From Pseudomonadota bacterium (lineage in GTDB: Bacteria; Pseudomonadota; Gammaproteobacteria; Burkholderiales; Rhodocyclaceae), in contig QQUN01000035.1 in the NCBI GenBank assembly GCA_008501585.1, positions 124,001-188,000 on the forward strand: 64,000 nt of DNA. Direction: 5' to 3'. Position 1 is the stretch's first letter, and every line of letters begins with the position of its first letter. A program made the position numbers and the translations under genes. The notes beneath the pieces are model-generated. The model had not been told where the DNA came from, did no database searches, and saw only the letters and a program-made list of their open reading frames with translations. Of the stretch, positions 55,794 to 64,000 are shown piece after piece.

Positions 55794-57839
55794 ATGGGCT
55801 CCAACATCGACATTCGGACCTTCGAGCAGATCAAGACATCGGGCGATCTCCCCTCACCCAAGGGGGCGGCGCTGGCGATCATCCGGCTCACGCGCAAGGA
55901 AGACCTGTCGCTTGCCGAACTGGCGCGGGTGATCAAGACCGATCCGGCGTTCGTGGGGCGGTTGATCAAGGCGGCCAACGGCGCGGCTGTCGGCGCGCGG
56001 CGAAGCATCGCGTCGGTGCAGGACGCCCTGATGGTGCTGGGCCTGCCCTCGGTGCGCAACATGGCGCTGGGGTTTTCGCTGCTGTCGAGTTACCGCAACG
56101 GCGGGTGCAAGGCCTTCGATTATGATCGCTACTGGTCCGGCTCGCTGATCATGGCGGTGGCCATGCAGGCGATTGCGCAGCGCTTGCGCACGGTGGCGGC
56201 GGACGAGATGTTCTGCCTGGGGCTGCTGGCCCGGGTGGGCGAACTGGCACTGGCCACGATCTACCCCGAACCCTACAGCGAGGTGCTGACGCTGCACGAG
56301 ACCGCCGAGGCAAGCGACCTGGCGGTGTGCGAGCGCACCGCTTTTGCCATGGACCACCGCGAGCTGACCGCGGCCATGCTGGACGACTGGGGGCTGCCCC
56401 GCTTGTTCGTCGCCTCCGCGGCGGTGTTCGAAACCCCGCACAACGCCGATTTCGCCGAGCAGAGCCGCGAGCGGCAGGTGCTCGATGCCCTGTGCCTGTC
56501 CGATGCCATCCGGCTGACATGCCTGGCCGATCCCGGCACGCGCGCCGAGCGCGCGGCGGCGCTGTATCCGCTCGGCGACCGCCTGGGCATGGACGCCGAT
56601 GCCGTCAACGCCCTGTGCGACGGCGTGGTGGCGGCGTGGGGCGAGTGGGGGCGGATGTTGCAGATGGCCACGGCGCCGGTGCCGCCGATGGCAAGCCTGG
56701 CGCGCACCGCGGCCGAGGTGGTGTCGCCGCCGCTGGCCTCGGTGCCCGAGAGCGAGCCGCCGCATGCGGTGACTGCGGCGGCGGCCTTGCGGGTGGTGGT
56801 GGTCGACGACGATGCCGCGGTCCGCGCCATGCTGCGCGGCATGCTCGAGCGCGCCGGGCACACCGTGTTCGAGGCCGATTGCGGGCGCCAGGGGATGGAG
56901 CTGGCGCTGGAAGTGCAGCCGCAGATGATGCTGGTCGATTCGGCCATGCCGCAGATGGATGGGCTGTCCCTGACCCGGGCGCTGCGCCAGACCCGGATCG
57001 GACGGGGCATCTACATCCTGCTCCTGACCACCAGCGGTGATGAGGAACAGCTGATCGAGGCATTCGACAACGGGGTGGACGACTACGTGGCCAAGCCGGT
57101 GCGCCCGCGCATGCTCGCGGCACGCTTGCGCGCCGGCCACCGGGTGATCCGCCTGCAACAGGAGGTCGAACGCGACCGCGAGGAAATCCGCCGCTTTGCC
57201 GCCGAACTGGCGGTCAAGAACCGGCGCCTGCAGGAGGCCGCACTGACCGATCCGCTCACCGGCTTCCCGAACCGGCGCTACGCGATCGAGCGCATGCAGC
57301 AGGCCTGGGCCAGCGCGACCCGCAGTGGCCGCCCGCTGTGTGCGATGGTGATCGACATCGATGCCTTCAAGCAGATCAACGACAGCCACGGGCATGATGT
57401 GGGTGACTTGGTGCTGCGCCAGATCTCGGCCGCGATCAAGCAGGCCTTGCGCGCTCAGGACATGGTGGCCCGTACCGGCGGGGATGAATTCCTGGTGCTG
57501 TGTCCGGAAACCGATCTGACGGCGGCGCTGCAGTGCGGGGAGCGGGTGCGCTGCGCCGTGCGGGCGGCACGGGTCAGTGCCGGCGGCTTAAGCCTGAGCC
57601 TGTCGATCAGTGCGGGCGTGGCCCAGCGCGATACCGCCATGCCCGACCCGGATGCGCTGATCAAGCTTGCCGACCAGGGCGCCTATCGAGCCAAGGCCCT
57701 GGGGCGCAACCGGGTGGCGACGGTGCAGGTGGACGGCGGCGCTCGGTCAAAAGACATGCACGGCGGGAATGATGAAGATGACACTCAAGTTCCCGCCGCG
57801 CACGCCGTGAACCCCGACGTGATAGATGAAAGCGCCTAG
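55794..57839 (+). CDS. HDOD-REC-GGDEF signalling protein
   Basis: A 681-residue cytoplasmic protein. Order: HDOD domain (about 15-290), receiver domain (about 333-450; acidic Asp338 and Asp339, phospho-acceptor Asp382 in LVDSAMPQMDG, conserved Lys in VAKPV), a short coiled linker (EVERDREEIRRFAAEL) and GGDEF (about 480-645) with an intact GGDEF at 562-566 and an inhibitory RAQD site five residues before it. So it should make c-di-GMP when phosphorylated. HDOD domains are common in motility regulators. The start at 55794 (MGSNIDIRTF) has no near ribosome binding site; the frame is open further upstream. It overlaps the following gene by up to 14 bases. Confidence 0.9.
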   Translation: MGSNIDIRTFEQIKTSGDLPSPKGAALAIIRLTRKEDLSLAELARVIKTDPAFVGRLIKAANGAAVGARRSIASVQDALMVLGLPSVRNMALGFSLLSSYRNGGCKAFDYDRYWSGSLIMAVAMQAIAQRLRTVAADEMFCLGLLARVGELALATIYPEPYSEVLTLHETAEASDLAVCERTAFAMDHRELTAAMLDDWGLPRLFVASAAVFETPHNADFAEQSRERQVLDALCLSDAIRLTCLADPGTRAERAAALYPLGDRLGMDADAVNALCDGVVAAWGEWGRMLQMATAPVPPMASLARTAAEVVSPPLASVPESEPPHAVTAAAALRVVVVDDDAAVRAMLRGMLERAGHTVFEADCGRQGMELALEVQPQMMLVDSAMPQMDGLSLTRALRQTRIGRGIYILLLTTSGDEEQLIEAFDNGVDDYVAKPVRPRMLAARLRAGHRVIRLQQEVERDREEIRRFAAELAVKNRRLQEAALTDPLTGFPNRRYAIERMQQAWASATRSGRPLCAMVIDIDAFKQINDSHGHDVGDLVLRQISAAIKQALRAQDMVARTGGDEFLVLCPETDLTAALQCGERVRCAVRAARVSAGGLSLSLSISAGVAQRDTAMPDPDALIKLADQGAYRAKALGRNRVATVQVDGGARSKDMHGGNDEDDTQVPAAHAVNPDVIDESA

Positions 57840-59604
57840 GTCGATCGACATGCAACCCGAGGACGCCAAGACCATGCCGGACCGACCCATACGGGCTTTG
57901 GTGGTGGATGATGTGGAAGACGACGCCTTCCTGCTGCAGGCCGAACTGGCCCAGCGCGGGGTGAGCATCGACTATCGCCGCGTCGACACCGAGATCGACA
58001 TGGCCGCCGAACTCGCCGGGGACGACTGGGATCTGGTGATCTCCGATCACAACATGCCGGGCTTCGATGCGCTGGCGGCGCTGGAGGTGCTCAAGCGCAG
58101 CGGGCGGGACATTCCCTTCATCATCCATTCTGCCCATATCAGTCACCAGCTCGCCGTCTCGGCCATGTACGACGGCGTGCATGACTTCATCCCCAAGGGG
58201 CAGTACGAGCGCATGGTGCCGGTCATCGAGCGCGAGCTGCGCGGGGCGCAGGCGCGCCGGGCGGTGCGCCAGGCCGACGACCGCATCCAGCAGTTGTCCA
58301 ATTACGACAAGCTCAGCGCGCTGCCCAACCAGAACCTGTTCTGCGACAAGGTCACCGAGTGGCTGAACACCTCACAGCGCCAGGGGCGTGCGGCGCGCGG
58401 CGCGCTGTTTGTCATCGATATCGACCGTTTCCTGCGGGTCAATGCCAGCTTCGGCTATGAGGCCGGCAATGCCGTGCTCAAGGAGATCAGCCAGCGGCTG
58501 ACCGAAGTGCTGCAGTCCGACGTGCTGCTCGCACGCCTCGGGGGCGACGAGTTCGGCGTGTTCGTGCCGGGGATCGGGGAGCGGCAAAGTGCCGAGGTGT
58601 TCGCGCGCTGGATCAGCAAGGTGTTCGATTCGCCGTTCATGAAGGACGGCATCGAGTTGTTCCTGACCCCGAGTACCGGGGTGGCGCTGATTCCGGCCGA
58701 CGGGACACAGGTCTATGAACTGCTGATGAGCGCCGAGACCGCCAGCGCGCAGGCCAAGAAGCGTGGTGGCAACGGTTACTGCTTCTACGACCGGACCATG
58801 AACGCGGCCTCGACCGAGCGGGTGGCGCTCGAGGCCGACCTGCGCCACGCGGTCGAGCGTCGCGAGCTGTTCCTCGAGTTCCAGCCGGTCATCGATGCCA
58901 GGTCCGGCCGCGTGGTCAGTGCCGAGGCGCTGGTGCGCTGGAACCACCCGCGGCTGGGCCGGGTGCCGCCCGATCGTTTCATCAACCTGGCGGACGAGAC
59001 CGGCCTGATCGTCGAGATCGGTTCCTGGGTGCTCGAGGAAGCGTGCCGCTGCTGCCGTGGCTGGCATGTGGCCGGCTACCCGGGCATGAGCGTGTCGGTC
59101 AACGTGTCGGCCGTGCAGTTCGGCCAGCCCCGCCTGCTCGAAGCGGTGCGCGATGCGCTGGGCAGCTCGAACCTGTCGCCCAAGTCGCTGATGCTGGAGA
59201 TCACCGAATCCTCGCTGATGCAGGACGCCGAATCGACCGCCGGCATGCTGCGCGCGCTGCGCAACATGGGCGTGCGTATTTCGGTCGATGACTTCGGTAC
59301 CGGCTATTCGTCGCTGTCCTACCTCAAGCGCTTTCCGCTGGATGTCATCAAGATCGACAAATCCTTCGTGCGCGACCTGTGCGTGGACGAGGAGGATGCG
59401 GCCATCGTGCGCGCCATCATCGCGCTGGCCCACAGCATGCGCCGCTCGACCATCGCCGAGGGGGTGGAAACGGCCGAGCAGGTGGAGATTCTCAAACGCG
59501 AGAATTGCGAGTTTTTCCAGGGTTATTACTTCGGGCGGCCGATGACGATCGCGCGTATCGTCGAGCTTCTCAAGACCCAGCAGGACGTGTCCGTGCCGGA
59601 CTGA
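57826..59604 (+). CDS. REC-GGDEF-EAL c-di-GMP signalling protein
   Basis: A protein of up to 592 residues: receiver domain (about 22-145; VVDDVEDDAFLL, phospho-acceptor Asp in LVISDHNMPGF), GGDEF (about 155-320; GGDEF at 239-243 intact but no RxxD inhibitory site) and EAL (about 330-585; EAL at 367-369, VNVSAVQF, EITESSLM, DDFGTGYSS, KIDKSFV and EGVETAEQ all present). It could both make and break c-di-GMP, and the EAL looks fully active. Starts at 57850 and 57874 are alternatives; the latter begins MPDRPIRALVVDD. It is cotranscribed with the HDOD-REC-GGDEF gene and lies just before flhDC. Confidence 0.9.
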   Translation: MKAPRSIDMQPEDAKTMPDRPIRALVVDDVEDDAFLLQAELAQRGVSIDYRRVDTEIDMAAELAGDDWDLVISDHNMPGFDALAALEVLKRSGRDIPFIIHSAHISHQLAVSAMYDGVHDFIPKGQYERMVPVIERELRGAQARRAVRQADDRIQQLSNYDKLSALPNQNLFCDKVTEWLNTSQRQGRAARGALFVIDIDRFLRVNASFGYEAGNAVLKEISQRLTEVLQSDVLLARLGGDEFGVFVPGIGERQSAEVFARWISKVFDSPFMKDGIELFLTPSTGVALIPADGTQVYELLMSAETASAQAKKRGGNGYCFYDRTMNAASTERVALEADLRHAVERRELFLEFQPVIDARSGRVVSAEALVRWNHPRLGRVPPDRFINLADETGLIVEIGSWVLEEACRCCRGWHVAGYPGMSVSVNVSAVQFGQPRLLEAVRDALGSSNLSPKSLMLEITESSLMQDAESTAGMLRALRNMGVRISVDDFGTGYSSLSYLKRFPLDVIKIDKSFVRDLCVDEEDAAIVRAIIALAHSMRRSTIAEGVETAEQVEILKRENCEFFQGYYFGRPMTIARIVELLKTQQDVSVPD

Positions 59605-59647
59605 ACCGCGCTGCACCCACCGCCTGTTGCCACGATGGCTGCCGCCG

Positions 59648-59666
59648 TGTCAGAAAAAACCTGACA
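59648..59666 (+). promoter_or_regulatory. Dyad upstream of flhDC
   Basis: TGTCAG (59648-59653) and CTGACA (59661-59666) form a perfect 6-bp inverted repeat with 7-nt A-rich centre, about 120 bases before the flhD ATG. It lacks the T-run of a terminator and could be an operator for a regulator of the flagellar master operon. Unproven. Confidence 0.35.
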
Positions 59667-59786
59667 TGCGCGTCGGTGTTTTCTCTGACGGCAACTTACC
59701 TCCCGACCCGATACCGGCGTCGCCTGCCACCGAGCACAATGGTCCCCATCGTGCAGTAGCGCGACCAGGGTCAGGAGGTTCCATAC

Positions 59787-60104
59787 ATGAAAAGTGCCGA
59801 CTTGCAGGAAGAAATCCGGGAGCTCAATCTCGCCTATCTCATGCTCGCCCAGCAGCTGGTGCGGGAAGATCGCGAAATTGCCATGTTCCGTCTGGGAATC
59901 GGTGCCGACGTGGCTGACCTGATCAGTGGCCTGACGACGGCGCAGATCGTGCGCCTGTCCAGCCAGCAGATGATGCTGTGCCGCGTGCGCTTCGATGACA
60001 GCGCCTTGCTCGGCATGCTGACCGGAGAAGGCCGTGATGCCACGACCGCGTCGCTGCACGCCGCCATCATCGCGGCCGGCCGCCCGGTGGAAACCCTGGC
60101 CTGA
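59787..60104 (+). CDS. flhD: Flagellar transcriptional activator FlhD
   Basis: A 105-residue helical protein that with FlhC forms the FlhD4C2 master activator of class II flagellar genes. It begins MKSADLQEEIRELNLAYLMLAQQLVREDR, the conserved FlhD N-terminus, and has the HTH-like segment LTTAQIVRLSSQQMMLCRVRFDD. GGTCAGGAGG upstream gives a strong ribosome binding site. FlhC begins 15 bases later. Directly downstream of two c-di-GMP genes. Confidence 0.96.
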   Translation: MKSADLQEEIRELNLAYLMLAQQLVREDREIAMFRLGIGADVADLISGLTTAQIVRLSSQQMMLCRVRFDDSALLGMLTGEGRDATTASLHAAIIAAGRPVETLA

Positions 60105-60119
60105 TTCCAGGAGTGCCTC

Positions 60120-60671
60120 ATGCGGAATAAAAGCGTACTGGCCGAAGCCGAAGACATCCAGCGTGCGGTGGAGATGATCCGCCTCGGCGCGCGGATGCAG
60201 ATGCTCGAGTCCGAAACCCAGCTCAGCCGCGAGCGCCTGCTCAAGCTCTACAAGGAAGTGCGCGGTGTCTCGCCCCCCAAGGGCATGCTGCCGTTCTCGA
60301 CCGACTGGTTCATCACCTGGCAGCCGAACGTCCATTCCTCGCTGTTCATGTCCTTCTACCGTTTCATGAAGGACACGGCCCAGCTGCCCGATCTCGATGC
60401 GATCCTGAAGGCCTTCCGCCTTTATCTCGACCACATCGATGCTGAAGACATGGAAGAAGTGCTCAGCCTCACCCGCGCGTGGACGCTGGTGCGCTTCTTC
60501 GACGCCGATTTGTTGCAACAGGCAACGTGCACATGCTGCGGTGGCAACTATGTCGCGCATGCGTACGACCCCACGCATGAATATGTGTGTGGCCTGTGCA
60601 ACATGCCCTCCCGAGCCGGAAAGGGTCGCCGCTCACGGAGGATTGCGACTGATCGCAATGCACTGGTCTGA
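60120..60671 (+). CDS. flhC: Flagellar transcriptional activator FlhC
   Basis: A 183-residue partner of FlhD that recognises DNA. The four zinc Cys are at 137, 140, 157 and 160 (CTCC and CGLC), exactly the positions of the E. coli protein. Starts MRNKSVLAEAEDIQRA with AGGAG upstream. Followed by a strong terminator. Confidence 0.96.
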   Translation: MRNKSVLAEAEDIQRAVEMIRLGARMQMLESETQLSRERLLKLYKEVRGVSPPKGMLPFSTDWFITWQPNVHSSLFMSFYRFMKDTAQLPDLDAILKAFRLYLDHIDAEDMEEVLSLTRAWTLVRFFDADLLQQATCTCCGGNYVAHAYDPTHEYVCGLCNMPSRAGKGRRSRRIATDRNALV

Positions 60672-60699
60672 CCTCCTCCTTGCTTTGCAAGGGGTTCCA

Positions 60700-60730
60700 A
60701 GCCGCCGGATTCGACCGGCGGTTTTTTTTT
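60700..60730 (+). terminator. Rho-independent terminator after flhDC
   Basis: A 7-bp stem CCGCCGG (60702-60708) and CCGGCGG (60715-60721), loop ATTCGA, is followed by nine T. It separates flhDC from motAB. Confidence 0.93.
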
Positions 60731-60770
60731 GAGCGCCCCGCCCAGGGCGGCTTTGGCGCGGGCCGGGTGC

Positions 60771-60797
60771 TCAAGTTTCTCTTGGCAGGGCCGTTAG
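60771..60797 (+). promoter_or_regulatory. Sigma-28 (FliA) promoter of motAB
   Basis: TCAAGTTT (60771-60778), an 11-bp spacer and GCCGTTAG (60790-60797) match the sigma-28 consensus TAAAGTTT-N11-GCCGATAA with three mismatches in sixteen and the exact spacer. It lies 71 bases before the motA ATG and after the flhDC terminator, so motAB should be a late-class flagellar operon. Confidence 0.8.
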
Positions 60798-60867
60798 CAC
60801 AGCTGTGCAACACGGCCCTTGGCGGGCCGGATGCACCCCCAGACCAGACAACACAAGGGTTGCTTCG

Positions 60868-61722
60868 ATGTTTCTTATCATCGGATACGTCATCGTGCTC
60901 GCCGCCTCGCTCGGCACCTACGCGGTCCACGGCAGTCTTGCCGCGCTGTGGGTGCCGACCGAGTACATCGCCATTGTCGGCCTGATGATCGGTGGCTTTG
61001 TGGCCAGCAACGGCATCAAGGCGATCAAATCAACGGTTGCGGCGCTGCCCTCGGTGCTCAAGGGGTCGGCCTACAGCAAGGCCTACTACATGGACGTGCT
61101 CGCGCTCATGTACGAGCTGCTGTCCAAGGTGCGCAAGGAGGGCCTGATGTCGATCGAGGGGGATATCGAGAACCCCGAATCGAGCCCGATCTTTTCCAAG
61201 TACCCCGCGTTCATGGCCGACCACCATGCGGTGGAGTTCCTCACCGACTATCTGCGCATGATGGTCGGGGGCAACCTCAACGCCTTCGAGATCGAAAACC
61301 TGATGGACATGGAGATCGAGACCCACCACCAGGAAGCCCATGGCCCGGCGCATGTGATGTCGAAGGTGGCCGACTCGGTGCCGGCCTTCGGTATCGTGGT
61401 GGCGGTGATGGGCGTGGTGAACGTGATGGGCTCGGTCGGTCAGCCGCCGGCCGTGCTGGGCAAGATGATCGGTGGCGCCCTGGTGGGGACCTTCCTCGGG
61501 ATTCTCGTCTCCTACGGTTTCGTGGCGCCGATTGCCGGCCAGCTCGAACAGAAGGTGGAAGAGGGCAGCAAGATCTACCAGTGCATGAAGGTGGTGCTGC
61601 TGGCGAGCATGAATGGCTATGCTCCGCAGGTGGCCATCGAATTCGGTCGCAAGGTGTTGTTCTCGACCGAGCGCCCTTCCTTCAGCGAGCTGGAGGAAGA
61701 CGTGAAGAGCCGCAAGGGCTGA
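60868..61722 (+). CDS. motA: Flagellar motor stator protein MotA
   Basis: A 284-residue, four-TM stator subunit that conducts protons with MotB to turn the flagellar motor. It starts MFLIIGYVIVLAASLGTYAV, and has DSVPAFGIVVAVMGVVNVMGSVG with the conserved functional Pro, and the C-terminal RPSFSELEEDVK. ATG 60868 has AAGGGT upstream. MotB follows after 35 bases. Confidence 0.96.
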   Translation: MFLIIGYVIVLAASLGTYAVHGSLAALWVPTEYIAIVGLMIGGFVASNGIKAIKSTVAALPSVLKGSAYSKAYYMDVLALMYELLSKVRKEGLMSIEGDIENPESSPIFSKYPAFMADHHAVEFLTDYLRMMVGGNLNAFEIENLMDMEIETHHQEAHGPAHVMSKVADSVPAFGIVVAVMGVVNVMGSVGQPPAVLGKMIGGALVGTFLGILVSYGFVAPIAGQLEQKVEEGSKIYQCMKVVLLASMNGYAPQVAIEFGRKVLFSTERPSFSELEEDVKSRKG

Positions 61723-61757
61723 CCGGCTTTGCGTAAGCACCTCGAGATGTCGATCGC

Positions 61758-62816
61758 ATGAGTGACGATACCCAACAACCCATCGTCGTCAAGAAGATCA
61801 AGAAGGGCGGCGGTGGCGCCCATGGCGGTGCATGGAAGATCGCCTACGCCGACTTCGTGACCGCGATGATGGCCTTCTTCCTGCTGATGTGGCTGCTCGG
61901 CTCGACCGCCGAGGGCGACAAGGAGGGCATTGCCGAGTTCTTCCAGAATCCGCTTCGGGTCGGTCTCGAGGGCGGCAGCGGTTCGGGCGACAGCTCCAGC
62001 ATCATCAAGGGCGGCGGTGAGGATCTCACCCGCTCGGTGGGGCAGGTCAAGCGCGGCGAAGTGCAAGCCAACAAGACCGTCAACCTCGACGCCGCGCGCG
62101 ATCCGTCAGCGGTTTCCAAGGGCCACGACGCTGCGCAGTTCGAGGCGGCGGAGCGGGCTGCCCTGGTCGATCTGAAAGGCCAGATCGAGGCCTTGATCGA
62201 GGCCAGCTCGGCGCTGCGGGCGCTGAAGGACCAGCTGGTGATGGATATCACCGACGAGGGCCTGCGCATCCAGATTGTCGACGAGCAGAACCGCCCCATG
62301 TTCTCGGGCGGCAGCGACAGCCTGCAACCCTATACCCGCACCTTGCTCCACGCCATCGGCCGGGCGCTCAACCAGGTCAAGAACCGCATCAGCCTGTCCG
62401 GCCACACCGACGCCAGCCAGTATGCCGGCGGCAATCGCGGCTTCTCCAACTGGGAGTTGTCGGCCAACCGCGCCAACGCATCGCGCCGCGAACTGGTGGC
62501 CGGCGGCCTGGAGGACGACAAGGTGATCCGCGTGGTCGGGCTGGCCGATACCATCCCGTTCAAGTCCGAAGACCCCTTTGATCCGACCAACCGGCGGATC
62601 AGCATCATCGTCCTCAACCGCAAGGCCGAGGCGGCCGTGCGGGGCGCGCCGGAACGCATGGAGGTCGGCAACGGCGCCGACGCGGACGGTATTGCCGAAG
62701 GGCTCGCGCAGCGCGCGCCGCCGCCCGCCGTCGCCTTGCCTCCGCCCGTCATGGCGCCGCGGGAAACGCCGCGCGGCGAGATTCGCCCCCGGATCATCAT
62801 GCCCTCGCAGCGATAG
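61758..62816 (+). CDS. motB: Flagellar motor stator protein MotB
   Basis: A 352-residue stator subunit with a single TM (about 27-48) carrying the proton-binding Asp32 in YADFVTAMMAFF, at the same number as in E. coli. The periplasmic linker is followed by an OmpA-like peptidoglycan-binding domain (about 190-290; LSGHTDASQY, ELSANRANASRREL and NRRISIIVLNR). The last 60 residues are Pro/Ala-rich. KKGGGGAHGGAWKIAYADF is the typical N-terminus. Cotranscribed with motA. Confidence 0.96.
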   Translation: MSDDTQQPIVVKKIKKGGGGAHGGAWKIAYADFVTAMMAFFLLMWLLGSTAEGDKEGIAEFFQNPLRVGLEGGSGSGDSSSIIKGGGEDLTRSVGQVKRGEVQANKTVNLDAARDPSAVSKGHDAAQFEAAERAALVDLKGQIEALIEASSALRALKDQLVMDITDEGLRIQIVDEQNRPMFSGGSDSLQPYTRTLLHAIGRALNQVKNRISLSGHTDASQYAGGNRGFSNWELSANRANASRRELVAGGLEDDKVIRVVGLADTIPFKSEDPFDPTNRRISIIVLNRKAEAAVRGAPERMEVGNGADADGIAEGLAQRAPPPAVALPPPVMAPRETPRGEIRPRIIMPSQR

Positions 62817-63113
62817 CGCGAGGGGCACGCCGGGCCGCCGGTCGGCCCGCAGGCTGGGGCGGGGGCTGTGTCGATCCATCGGTTCCGTTCCCCTGCCCGG
62901 GTGGCCCCGCTTGGGGAAAGTACAGCGCAGCAATGTGTCAGGAAGGCGAGCCCCTCGGGCCGCGCCTGAATGCGCCGGCGGCCGCGTTGTGCGCCGGGTA
63001 TCAGATGAATTCGGGCGCCACGGGGCCGACGGATCGACTGTGCGCGCCCTAAAGTCAGCAGGGCGCCATGACGTTATGAGCATGACAGCCTGCTTGTTTT
63101 CTGCGGAAACCGA
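62817..63113. other. Intergenic region motB to chemoreceptor-like gene
   Basis: These 297 bases contain no gene. A 7-bp hairpin CGGGCCG/CGGCCCG (about 62830-62848) follows motB but lacks a T-run. A possible sigma-28 promoter (63050-63077) lies near the end. Confidence 0.5.
63050..63077 (+). promoter_or_regulatory. Possible sigma-28 promoter of the chemoreceptor-like gene
   Basis: TAAAGTCA (63050-63057), 12-bp spacer and GACGTTAT (63070-63077). The -35 part matches the consensus at six of eight positions and the -10 at five of eight, but the spacer is one longer than ideal. It lies 37 bases before the ATG at 63114. Confidence 0.4.
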
Positions 63114-64000
63114 ATGTCGCTCCGGTCTGCTCAATTTCTTGTCGTAGGGGGTCTCTGGTCGGTCCTGGTCGGTGCCGCCTTTGCCCTTGTTCCCGAGGGC
63201 CCTGGTCGTCTCTGGCCGTGCGTCGGCGCGGTGGCGGTCGGCTGGGCGCTGGCCGCCATGGTGGCCGGTCGGCCGGGCGGCGGCACGGTTGCGTCCGAAG
63301 CGCAACTGGCGGCTGACCTGAGGGACTGCCTGGCGGTGTTCGACGAACAGTTCACCGCGGTCCAGGCCGATACCGGCCGGATCCTCGATGTGCTTGCCGA
63401 GGCGGTCGGTCAATTGACGACCCGCTTTACCGCGATGCATGCCGCCCTGGCCGCGGTGTCGCCATCGTCCGGCAGCGACGCCCCGTGCGCCCGCGCCGCG
63501 GTGCGCGAGGCCGTGGCGGCGCTTGATCGTGTGATCGATGCCGAGGCTGCGACACGTCACCGCGCCGACGCGCTGGAGACCCTGGCGCAGGCGGTCGCCG
63601 CGCGGGTCGACCAGGCCGCGGCCCTGGTGGGTGACATCGACAGCATTGGCCAGGAGGTGGGGTTGTTGGCCGGCAATGCGTCGATCGAAGCCGTGCGCGC
63701 CGACGACTGCCGCCGGGTGGCTGACGCGGCAGACCATGTGGCGGCACTGGCGGAGCGCACGCACGCGGCGGGGACGCAGATCCGCCGCGTGCTGGCGGTG
63801 ATGCAGGCGCTGATTGAACAAACGCAGTCGGCCGTGGCGGCCAGTCATGCCCGCAGTGCAGCCGATGCGGCACAGATCCGGGCCGAGGCGGCGCAGTGGC
63901 TGGCCGATACCGAGGTGCCAGCGCACGCCGCCGTCGCGGCGGGGCTCGATGGCGAGGCGGCGCGGGTGGTCGAAGCGCTGCAGTTTCAGGACATTGTCGG
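63114..64000 (+). CDS. Chemoreceptor-like protein, partial (runs off the window)
   Basis: An open frame of at least 295 codons from ATG 63114 to the window end, without stop. It starts MSLRSAQFLVVGGLWSVLVG and has two N-terminal hydrophobic helices (about 5-27 and 33-51) with almost no periplasmic part, then long Ala-rich coiled helices. The part VGLLAGNASIEAVRADDCRR...AALAERT resembles the signalling hairpin tip of methyl-accepting chemotaxis proteins ([20 protein letters not shown]), but the tip is one residue shorter and its Glu/Gly residues differ. ALQFQDIV at the very end is typical of small MCP-like proteins beside CheY-type genes. It follows motB and a sigma-28-like site, so a role in motility is likely. 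Confidence 0.8.
   Translation, partial: MSLRSAQFLVVGGLWSVLVGAAFALVPEGPGRLWPCVGAVAVGWALAAMVAGRPGGGTVASEAQLAADLRDCLAVFDEQFTAVQADTGRILDVLAEAVGQLTTRFTAMHAALAAVSPSSGSDAPCARAAVREAVAALDRVIDAEAATRHRADALETLAQAVAARVDQAAALVGDIDSIGQEVGLLAGNASIEAVRADDCRRVADAADHVAALAERTHAAGTQIRRVLAVMQALIEQTQSAVAASHARSAADAAQIRAEAAQWLADTEVPAHAAVAAGLDGEAARVVEALQFQDIV

Noticed and set aside
62106-63926. Open frame of about 600 codons on the minus strand at the right end
   Set aside because: It lies opposite motB and the chemoreceptor-like gene, both supported by motifs; the product has no known domain.

Overview
The window is about 64 kb of GC-rich bacterial chromosome. It is densely coding on both strands with few gaps. Gene content (PcnB-FolK-PanBC, PurM, PerM-Hda, MiaA-MutL, FlhDC, NorCB and a two-gene cyanophycin synthetase locus) points to a betaproteobacterium, most likely a denitrifying Rhodocyclales/Zoogloeaceae-type organism. 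That placement is inferred from gene families and order, not from a database search. No rRNA, tRNA, CRISPR array, insertion sequence or prophage was recognised. Layout: (1) 1-6993 is a copper/silver efflux block: the end of a CusF-like chaperone, a CusCBA-type RND system whose adaptor carries a fused CusF domain, a Met-rich periplasmic protein behind a CusR/CopR-like palindrome, and a tiny cytochrome-c-tail-like ORF. (2) 7002-14833 is a cyanophycin locus: a DUF1854 protein and an ABC transporter on the minus strand, divergent from two cyanophycin-synthetase-family genes. (3) 14939-20740 holds a large membrane-bound GGDEF/EAL protein and a TonB-dependent receptor. (4) 20951-24066 holds nitric oxide reductase norCB behind an FNR/Dnr-like box, then CBS-domain and DGC-domain proteins. 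(5) 24170-32135 is a conserved housekeeping cluster (panC, panB, a deoxynucleoside kinase, folK, pcnB, a HAD phosphatase, hda, perM; purM divergent). (6) 32295-36431 is a two-gene HAE1-type RND pump. (7) 36432-38288 is an accessory island: one AT-rich orphan gene between two inverted copies of a structured repeat. (8) 38289-55546 is mixed housekeeping: phosphoesterase, lipid kinase, miaA, mutL, DedA, purN, RNA methyltransferase, PLD nuclease, desaturase, RluE, a cation/proton antiporter, HNH and NUDIX proteins. (9) 55794-64000 joins two c-di-GMP signalling proteins to the flagellar master regulator flhDC, the stator genes motAB behind a near-consensus sigma-28 promoter, and a truncated chemoreceptor-like gene running off the window. 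The most interesting points are two. First, in the cyanophycin pair the first protein keeps the N-domain HxxEH motif but has lost key residues of both ATP-dependent sites, while the second has the reverse pattern; this suggests a split primer-maker and polymerase. Second, the AT-rich orphan gene has an R-x4-H (HEPN-like) motif and sits between inverted repeats whose internal hairpins covary.
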